Origin: Desulfobacteraceae bacterium
GTDB taxonomy: Bacteria > Desulfobacterota > Desulfobacteria > Desulfobacterales > ETH-SRB1
Direction: 5' to 3'
Length of the DNA stretch: 5,965 nt
NCBI GenBank assembly: GCA_013202725.1
Contig: JABMRH010000150.1
Location: 1-5,965, forward strand
Every line of letters begins with the position of its first letter. Position 1 is the first letter of the stretch. Positions 1 through 5,113 of the stretch are shown here, in pieces. The position numbers were made by a program, and so were the translations under genes. Under the pieces are notes generated by a model. The model was given only the letters and a program-made list of their open reading frames with translations, had not been told where the DNA came from and did not search any database.

Positions 1-134
1 CCGCTGTACCGATCAGTTGTCAACCAATATTCCAATGGATGTCCCCCAAGGCTCATGTTTGTCGGCAAACCTATAGTTGTGTTAAATACAAAAAAATCGA
101 TGTGCTGCTTCTTGCAAGTCACAATAGCACGAAA

Positions 135-164
135 TAATTTACACTTTATATAAAAAAGAGGTGA
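135..164 (+). promoter_or_regulatory. Ribosome binding site of the 61-aa gene, with an uncertain promoter just upstream
   Basis: GAGGTGA at 158-164 is a strong Shine-Dalgarno match, four bases before the ATG at 169, and it fixes the start of the small gene. The AT-rich stretch 135-157 could hold a -10 element. Candidates are TAATTT at 135-140, with TTGCAA at 112-117 as a -35 and a 17-bp spacer, or TATATA at 147-152 with no good -35. Neither promoter is a strong match. The ribosome binding site is well supported; the promoter is a guess. Confidence 0.5.
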
Positions 165-168
165 AGAA

Positions 169-354
169 ATGCAGAATGTAAAATGGGAAGTTAAAGACGA
201 TAAACTGATTATTGAGATAGATTTAACAAAGGAGCTTGGACCCTCAAAATCCGGCAAAACGATAACAGTCGCCAGCACACGTGGTAACCAGAAAATCGAG
301 GGCACCGATGTTGTAATTGGTTTGAACGTTTACAAATATCCAGAAAATGGGTAA
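169..354 (+). CDS. Small conserved-looking hypothetical protein, 61 aa
   Basis: The function is unknown. The ATG has a strong ribosome binding site (GAGGTGA, 158-164), which is the best evidence that this short frame is translated. The product is soluble, with no signal peptide, membrane segment or cysteine. Its pattern suggests three or four beta strands: residues 4-18 (alternating charged and hydrophobic, ending in LIIEIDL), 30-36 (KTITVAS), and 46-56 (TDVVIGLNVYK). The central segment PSKSGKT (25-31) followed by VAST-RGNQK (34-42) resembles, from memory, a family of about 60-residue hypothetical proteins in anaerobic and environmental bacteria with a 'SGKT-VAS-GNQ' core. I could not check this. 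Residues 24-31 fit the Walker A pattern GxxxxGKT, but the protein is too short to be an NTPase and lacks a Walker B motif, so the match is probably chance. It stands alone, 223 bp before the decarboxylase gene on the same strand. Confidence 0.72.
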   Translation: MQNVKWEVKDDKLIIEIDLTKELGPSKSGKTITVASTRGNQKIEGTDVVIGLNVYKYPENG

Positions 355-577
355 CATCCATGGTTCAGCGAAATAGTTATCTGAAAGTAATCGTTATCAA
401 TTTCAGCGGCATGGCGCTTTCTCTGATTTAAGCAAAACCTATAAGCGGACAATCAGGAAGCAAGAAAGGCAAAAAAGGGGGTAGATAAAGCTAGGTGGGG
501 TGCATTCCAGCACCATCAACGGCTGTATCGTTAAGAAACAAAGATGAAATAATGAATGACTTCAAAAGGAACCGGAA
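355..577. other. Intergenic gap between the small gene and ubiD; no convincing gene
   Basis: I see no supported gene or known RNA motif in these 223 bases. There is a weak hairpin with a 5-bp stem (GGTGC at 499-503, loop 504-509, GCACC at 510-514) that is not followed by a T run, so it does not look like a terminator. A 23-codon ATG frame at 360-431 lacks a good ribosome binding site. The region must contain either the ubiD promoter or a leader read through from upstream; AATAAT at 548-553 is a possible -10, but no matching -35 is seen. Confidence 0.5.
565..570 (+). promoter_or_regulatory. Ribosome binding site fixing the TTG start of the UbiD-family gene
   Basis: AAAGGA lies seven bases before the TTG at 578-580. 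The nearby ATGs at 544, 552 and 556 are in other frames, and the first in-frame ATG is well inside the conserved domain. The protein beginning at TTG starts MFKNLKDFL, which fits the usual N-terminus of the family, so TTG is the best start. Confidence 0.75.
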
Positions 578-2377
578 TTGTTTAAAAACTTAAAAGATTT
601 TTTAGATACCCTTGATAAAGTAGGAGAACTCAAACATATACACGATCAGGTTTCTCCGCATCTTGAAATCAGCAAACTTACGGACAGAGAGTCAAAAAGC
701 CCGGGCGGAGGCAAAGCGCTCTTTTTCGAGAATGTAAAAGGTTCATCATTTCCTGTTGCCACAAACATATTCGGAAGTTCCCGCAGGATTTGCATGGCCC
801 TTGGGGTGGATCATCTCGACCAGTTGGGAGAAAGAATAAAGCAATATATTGATCTTAGGCCCCCAAAGAGTTTAATGGGAGCCCTGCAAATGCTGCCGAT
901 GGCTTTCGGGTTTGCAAAATTCTTTCCCCGCTCATTCAAAGCATCAACCCCGCCATGCCAGGAAGTGGTGTATAAAGATGATGATGTCGATCTTTCAAAA
1001 CTCCCTGTACTCCACTGCTGGCCAAAGGATGCCGGCCCCTTTATCACCCTTCCTCTTGTATTTACAAAAAGCCTGGGCACAAAAAAGAGAAATGTCGGGA
1101 TGTACAGGATGCAGGTGTTTGACCGGAACTCCACCGGCATGCACTGGCATATTCACAAGGATGGATCTCACTACTTTAATGAATATCGCAAGGCTGGAAT
1201 AAAAATGCCTGTCGCAGTCGCAATAGGAGCAGACCCTGCCGTCATATATTCTGCGACCGCTCCCATGCCAAGAGGGATTGATGAAATGCTGCTTGCAGGT
1301 TTCATACGAAAGAAGCCTGTAACCATGGCAAAGTGCTTAACCGTGGACCTGGAGGTGCCGGCTGAAGCCGAATTTGTGCTTGAAGGATATGTTAAGCCCG
1401 ACGAACTGCGCAGGGAGGGTCCATTTGGAGATCATACCGGATACTATTCACCTGCCGACGACTATCCTGTTTTTCATGTTACCGCTGTTACCCATCGAAA
1501 GAATCCTGTATATAATGCCACCCTGGTCGGACGGCCTCCAATGGAAGACTGCTACATGGCAAAGGCAACCGAACGGATTTTTCTTCCATTGCTCCAGACA
1601 GTAATGCCTGAAATATGCGACTACTGGTTCCCGTGGGAGGGAGTATTTCATAACATAGTTGTGGTATCTATTGACAAGGAATATCCGGGACATGCGCAAA
1701 AAGTAATAAGCGGACTGTGGGGACAGGGCCAGATGAGCTTTTGCAAGGCAATAATGGTTGTTGATAAAAATATCAGCCCGCAGAATCCTGAAAGAATAAT
1801 AAAAGAGCTTTTGTCAAGGCTCGACATAACCTCAGATATCACAATTACCAGGGGTGTTCTCGACGTGCTTGATCACTCATCCCCTTTTGCCAATTATGGG
1901 AACAAGATAGGAATTGACCTTACAGCAAGATTCAAAGGAGAACCGCCGAGAAGTAACAGGCGTTCTTTATCAAAACCCCCTTCTGAAGCCAGCCTGTCTG
2001 ATATAATCAAAAACAGTGTGCCGGGATCTGTAGAATGCAGGCACCTGTTTAACAAGCTTCAGGAAGGCAAAGAGATTTCAAACAGGATTCTAACTGTTTC
2101 TGTGGAAAAGACTATCGATAGAGGTGGAAAGGATTTTGCCTCAATTTTATTAGGCCTGGATGAACTTGATATGTTCAATATTTTTATTCTGTTTGACAAG
2201 GAGATCGATCTTTCTGACAATTCTCTTATGCTCTGGAAGCTATTCAACAATGTCGATCCTGGGCGTGATATGATTTTTAAAAACGATCGGGTGGTAATCG
2301 ATGCCTGTAAAAAAGGGGTTATGGACGGCCATGAAAGGGAATGGCCGGATGAGCTGAGTTTTGACCCGATCAATTAG
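578..2377 (+). CDS. UbiD-family prenylated-FMN-dependent decarboxylase, long form (599 aa)
   Basis: This is a UbiD-family (de)carboxylase, a cytosolic enzyme that uses prenylated FMN (made by UbiX, absent here) to add or remove CO2 on unsaturated or aromatic acids. Several family signatures are visible. The NVGMYR block gives N172 and R177. H193 lies in HIHKDG and E236 in the PRGIDE block; with N172 these fit the metal/prFMN ligands. EGPFGDHTGYY supplies E280 and D285, which with R177 make the R-E-D/E catalytic set. A late block, SPFANYGNKIGIDLT (435-449), matches UbiD proteins. At 599 aa it is about 100 residues longer than E. coli UbiD (about 497), with residues from about 460 on forming an extra C-terminal region. 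Proteins of this length occur in menaquinone-making epsilonproteobacteria and Bacteroidetes, so a late futalosine-pathway decarboxylase is a reasonable guess. Other aromatic-acid decarboxylases are possible, and I leave the symbol blank. Start is TTG; the 3' end overlaps the convergent radical SAM gene by 8 bp. Confidence 0.93.
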   Translation: MFKNLKDFLDTLDKVGELKHIHDQVSPHLEISKLTDRESKSPGGGKALFFENVKGSSFPVATNIFGSSRRICMALGVDHLDQLGERIKQYIDLRPPKSLMGALQMLPMAFGFAKFFPRSFKASTPPCQEVVYKDDDVDLSKLPVLHCWPKDAGPFITLPLVFTKSLGTKKRNVGMYRMQVFDRNSTGMHWHIHKDGSHYFNEYRKAGIKMPVAVAIGADPAVIYSATAPMPRGIDEMLLAGFIRKKPVTMAKCLTVDLEVPAEAEFVLEGYVKPDELRREGPFGDHTGYYSPADDYPVFHVTAVTHRKNPVYNATLVGRPPMEDCYMAKATERIFLPLLQTVMPEICDYWFPWEGVFHNIVVVSIDKEYPGHAQKVISGLWGQGQMSFCKAIMVVDKNISPQNPERIIKELLSRLDITSDITITRGVLDVLDHSSPFANYGNKIGIDLTARFKGEPPRSNRRSLSKPPSEASLSDIIKNSVPGSVECRHLFNKLQEGKEISNRILTVSVEKTIDRGGKDFASILLGLDELDMFNIFILFDKEIDLSDNSLMLWKLFNNVDPGRDMIFKNDRVVIDACKKGVMDGHEREWPDELSFDPIN

Positions 2378-3281
2378 GACTGTCGAGCCGTGTAATCCCC
2401 TCCTCTTTTGCCGCCAGCAGGGCTGATTTATATTCTTCCGGCAAAAGATAATTAGAAAGTTCCTTTACTTCATAGGCTCTGCCGCAAGGTCTGTACTGCG
2501 GCATAATATTTACATAGCTGTTTGAAGATACTTTTTGCGCTATAAATTTCATTATATCGCGTGTTCCGGCCATACCCCATGGTAAAACAAGGTGCCTTAT
2601 CAGCAGACCATGCTTTGCAATACCAGATTTATCGATGACAAGATCTCCAACCTGACGATGCATTTCAATTATCGCTCTGCGCGCCACCTCTGGATAATCT
2701 CTTGCTTTACAGGCGAGCTGTGCCACATCAGGATCCCAGAATTTAAAATCAGGCATATATATATCGATTACGCCTTCAAGTAGTTTCAGGGTTTCAACAC
2801 GATCATAACCGCCTGTGTTGTAAACCAGCGGAACGCATAGTCCATTTTCGATTGCTACCTCAAGAGCGGAAAGGATCTGGGGAACAACATGGGATGGAGT
2901 AACAAAGTTTATATTATGGCACCCGGAATTTTGCAAAAAGAGCATCATGCCGGCTATCTGCTCGCCGGATACCTCTTCTCCGTGGCCTTCATGGCTGATA
3001 TCGTAATTCTGGCAAAAATTACACAAGAGATTGCAGTAAGTAAAAAATATAGTGCCGGAACCATTATGTCCAACCAGCGGAGCCTCTTCTCCATAGTGCG
3101 GATGATAACTGGAAACAGATGCATTTTCACCTGTTTTGCAAATGCCAAGCTCTCCTGAAAGCCGGTCAACTCCGCATCCTCTCGGACACAGAGAGCAGGA
3201 GCTCAATATTTCCCGCGCCTTTTTTATCTTTTCCTTAAGCAACCCCTTGTTATAAGTTTCTATGCAGACAGGTTCGTACAT
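2370..3281 (-). CDS. Radical SAM protein, PflA-like COG1313 type (303 aa)
   Basis: This is a radical SAM iron-sulfur protein resembling pyruvate formate-lyase activating enzymes (the 'PflX' or COG1313 group); its substrate is unknown. The 4Fe-4S/SAM motif is C83-x3-C87-x2-C90 (TYCNLLCNFCQN), the canonical spacing. Upstream is a second cysteine set, C29-x2-C32-x3-C36 with C48 (CSLCPRGCGVDR...GICKTG), typical of this group and possibly a second metal site. NTGGYD (155-160) fits the SAM-binding region. IYMPDFKFWD (174-183) and MPQYRPCGRAYEV (260-272) are other group-typical blocks. The ATG at 3281 is preceded by AGAGGG (3287-3292 on the complement) with five bases of spacing. The gene begins inside the last 22 bp of nadE, so translational coupling is likely. 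No glycyl radical enzyme gene is present here, so an activase role cannot be inferred from context. The 3' end overlaps ubiD by 8 bp. Confidence 0.9.
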   Translation of the reverse strand: MYEPVCIETYNKGLLKEKIKKAREILSSCSLCPRGCGVDRLSGELGICKTGENASVSSYHPHYGEEAPLVGHNGSGTIFFTYCNLLCNFCQNYDISHEGHGEEVSGEQIAGMMLFLQNSGCHNINFVTPSHVVPQILSALEVAIENGLCVPLVYNTGGYDRVETLKLLEGVIDIYMPDFKFWDPDVAQLACKARDYPEVARRAIIEMHRQVGDLVIDKSGIAKHGLLIRHLVLPWGMAGTRDIMKFIAQKVSSNSYVNIMPQYRPCGRAYEVKELSNYLLPEEYKSALLAAKEEGITRLDSPN

Positions 3282-4930
3282 TTAATCCCTCTATATCCTT
3301 GAGCCAAAGGATATCTCCTGCCATCACCAAAAGCCTTTGATGTAACCTTAAGAGCCGGCGCTGCCTGGCGTCTCTTGTATTCATTTTGATCGACTCTGCG
3401 GATAACGTCCTCTACAAGGCTTCTTTCAAACCCCATGTTAACCAGTTCGTCTATTCCTTTGAGGTCCTCGATATATCCGTTTAATATGGGATCCAGTATT
3501 TCATATGGCGGCAGATCGTCCTGGTCTGTTTGATCGGGTTTAAGTTCCGCCGAAGGGGTCTTTTCAATTATACGTTGCGGGATATATTCCTTTTCAGAGT
3601 TTATGAAACAGGCAATATCGTAAACAAGAGTTTTTGGAACATCTGCAATCACTGCCAGGCCTCCGCTCATATCACCGTAAAGTGTGCAATAACCGACGCT
3701 GAGCTCCGATTTGTTCCCGGTGGAAAGAAGAAGGCTGCCATGCATGTTAGAAAAAGCCATGAGAATGGTTCCTCTGATTCTTGCCTGTATATTCTGCTGC
3801 GCGACAGTCGGGTTGCTTTCCTTAAAGGGGGATGAAAAAAGCCTTGTAAATTCTCTGAACATATTTCCAATCGAAATCTCTTTCAGCTCAATTCCAAGAT
3901 TTTTCGCAAGTTTTTCAGCATCATTTATGTTTTCCCAGGAAGTATACATTGACGGCATAGATACAGCCAGCACATTCTCACGTCCCATAGCCTTTGTCGC
4001 AATGTATGCAGTCAGGGCTGAATCAATACCCCCGCTGAGCCCCAAAACAACCTTTGAAAAGCCGCACTTTGTTGCATAGTCCCGCGTTCCCATAATAAGG
4101 GCCTTTAAAATGCTTTCAGTGTCTGAGCCGGATATGCTATGGAAATTTCCTTCAAAGCCTTTTGAAGATTCAGCATCAAAGACAACAATATCCTCCTCAA
4201 AATCACAGGCTCTGGCCTTTATCTGCCCATATTGGTCAAAAGCAGCGCTCAAACCATCAAAAAGCATGCTGTCGTTCCCGCCCACCTGGTTCACATATAG
4301 CAAAGGAACATTGTATTTTCCGGCTATAGAACCCAGCATATCTGTTTTTAACCTGTTTTTCCCGACATAAAAAGGGGAGGCGGAGATATTTATGATAAGA
4401 TCGGCTCCATCCTGTATCAGCAACGATACAGGATCCAAGTGATATATCCTCTTTTTTATTATGTCCCTGTCATTCCAGATATCCTCACAGATAGTAAGCC
4501 CGATTCTGCGGCCTTTGTATGTATATGATTCGCATGACAAGCCGGGTTCAAAATACCTGCCGTCATCAAACACATCATAATTTGGAAGAAGCCTTTTTTT
4601 AACCTGATGCAGCAAAACGCTATTTTCAAACAGAGCAGCCGAGTTGTAAAGGCACTTTCCTTCCTTATCAGGATTTTTATCAACAAATCCGCATATTACT
4701 CCGATTCCATGTATCGACTCTATAAGTTTGTCTAAACATTTAAGATTTGCTTCAACAAAATCCTTTTTTTCAAGAAGATCACGCGGCGGATATCCTGTGA
4801 CAACAAGTTCAGGGAAAACGATCAGATCGCATGAAAGCTGTTTTGCCCTGTCTGTAAAATTCATAATTTTGTTAAAATTATGATTAAAATCGCCTATTAT
4901 CGGATTTATTTGAGCTATGGCTATTTTCAT
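3260..4930 (-). CDS. nadE: Glutamine-dependent NAD+ synthetase (556 aa)
   Basis: This enzyme catalyses the last step of NAD+ biosynthesis: deamido-NAD+ + ATP + glutamine gives NAD+ + AMP + PPi + glutamate, in the cytosol. It has the two-domain architecture of the glutamine-hydrolysing type. The N-terminal nitrilase/amidase domain (about 1-250) carries the triad E41 (VFPELVVTGYPPRDLL), K112 (VKKRLLPNYDVFDDGRYFEPG is split around it) and C148 (LTICEDIWND). The C-terminal ATP-pyrophosphatase domain (about 270-540) has the PP-loop LSGGIDS at 298-304. STGNKSELSVGYCTLYGD (403-420) is the conserved substrate-site block. At 556 aa it is full length for the family. The ATG at 4930 gives the expected MKIAIAQINPIIGDF start, but no Shine-Dalgarno sequence precedes it; instead TATAAT lies five bases upstream. 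It follows miaA on the same strand after a 183-bp spacer holding an inverted repeat, and it overlaps the downstream radical SAM gene by 22 bp. Confidence 0.97.
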   Translation of the reverse strand: MKIAIAQINPIIGDFNHNFNKIMNFTDRAKQLSCDLIVFPELVVTGYPPRDLLEKKDFVEANLKCLDKLIESIHGIGVICGFVDKNPDKEGKCLYNSAALFENSVLLHQVKKRLLPNYDVFDDGRYFEPGLSCESYTYKGRRIGLTICEDIWNDRDIIKKRIYHLDPVSLLIQDGADLIINISASPFYVGKNRLKTDMLGSIAGKYNVPLLYVNQVGGNDSMLFDGLSAAFDQYGQIKARACDFEEDIVVFDAESSKGFEGNFHSISGSDTESILKALIMGTRDYATKCGFSKVVLGLSGGIDSALTAYIATKAMGRENVLAVSMPSMYTSWENINDAEKLAKNLGIELKEISIGNMFREFTRLFSSPFKESNPTVAQQNIQARIRGTILMAFSNMHGSLLLSTGNKSELSVGYCTLYGDMSGGLAVIADVPKTLVYDIACFINSEKEYIPQRIIEKTPSAELKPDQTDQDDLPPYEILDPILNGYIEDLKGIDELVNMGFERSLVEDVIRRVDQNEYKRRQAAPALKVTSKAFGDGRRYPLAQGYRGIKCTNLSA

Positions 4931-4935
4931 GGCAA

Positions 4936-4941
4936 ATTATA
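4936..4941 (-). promoter_or_regulatory. Possible -10 element immediately upstream of nadE
   Basis: Read on the complement, these bases are TATAAT, a perfect match to the bacterial -10 consensus, ending five bases before the nadE ATG. If used, transcription would begin at or within a base or two of the start codon, giving a leaderless mRNA, which would fit the absence of a Shine-Dalgarno sequence. There is no recognisable -35: the bases 16-18 bp upstream fall in the octamer repeat and read roughly TGCTTT. AT-rich sequence can give TATAAT by chance. Confidence 0.3.
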
Positions 4942-4952
4942 AGGATTTGTTT

Positions 4953-5043
4953 ATCACGAAAGCACGAAAACACGAAGACACGAAACTTAAGTCACTTTAA
5001 ACTTTTTCTATTTCGTGCTTTCCTTGTTTCGTGTTTTCGTGAT
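4953..5043. repeat. Long imperfect inverted repeat built of tandem CACGAAAN octamers
   Basis: The left arm (4953-4985) and right arm (5011-5043) are reverse complements at 27 of 33 positions, around a 25-base AT-rich centre (4986-5010). Each arm is itself a tandem array with an 8-base period. On the left are CACGAAAG, CACGAAAA, CACGAAGA and CACGAAAC (4955-4986). On the right are TTTCGTGC, TTTCCTTG, TTTCGTGT and TTTCGTGA (5011-5042), of which the second is degenerate. Seven T residues follow at 5048-5054 on the plus strand. It lies between miaA and nadE, neither of which is interrupted. Either strand could fold into a long hairpin. It is probably one copy of a dispersed, non-coding repeat family; similar 'cacgaaaacacgaa' stretches are, from memory, common between genes in deltaproteobacterial and other environmental genomes. 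Function is unknown. Confidence 0.85.
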
Positions 5044-5091
5044 TGTCTTTTTTTATAAATTAATCAAAAACTACTATATGCTGCTTAGCGT

Positions 5092-5097
5092 TGTCAA
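5092..5097 (-). promoter_or_regulatory. Perfect -35-like hexamer downstream of miaA
   Basis: On the complement this reads TTGACA, the consensus -35, within the 9-base palindrome-like GTTGTCAAC (5090-5098). The -10 candidates are imperfect: TAGTTT (5068-5073) after 18 bp, or TATAGT (5073-5078), which is a better match but only 13 bp away. It could drive nadE with a leader of roughly 130 bases that includes the inverted repeat. Weak evidence. Confidence 0.2.
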
Positions 5098-5113
5098 CTC
5101 GACAAAAACAATA

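Noticed and set aside
1..153. Two frames on the plus strand stay open from the left edge (to stops at about 143 and 153), which could be the 3' end of an upstream gene.
   Set aside because: Neither translation shows a recognisable domain or consistent codon use, both are short, and two overlapping open frames cannot be told apart. I cannot support a partial gene here.
238..261. Walker A match (GPSKSGKT) in the 61-aa protein as evidence of an NTPase.
   Set aside because: There is no Walker B or room for a P-loop fold; the pattern is short enough to occur by chance.
360..431. A 23-codon ATG frame whose start (LKVIVINFSG) faintly recalls the N-terminus of ParA-like ATPases.
   Set aside because: It is very short, has no good ribosome binding site, stops before any P-loop, and the frame after the stop is low-complexity lysine/glycine. 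The resemblance is most likely chance.
811..1140. A 109-codon minus-strand frame inside the UbiD gene.
   Set aside because: It is antisense to a strongly conserved catalytic region, has no recognisable domain, and is an expected shadow frame.
3711..4079. A 122-codon plus-strand frame inside nadE.
   Set aside because: It is antisense to the PP-loop region of nadE, with no recognisable domain; its composition is explained by the overlying gene.
4953..5043. CRISPR array.
   Set aside because: The repeats are 8-base contiguous units without unique spacers and the two halves are inverted, which does not fit a CRISPR array.
5011..5054. The inverted repeat followed by seven Ts on the plus strand looks like an intrinsic terminator.
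   Set aside because: No plus-strand gene ends here, the flanking genes are on the minus strand, and that strand has no T run after the hairpin. The stem is also far longer and less GC-rich than a usual terminator.
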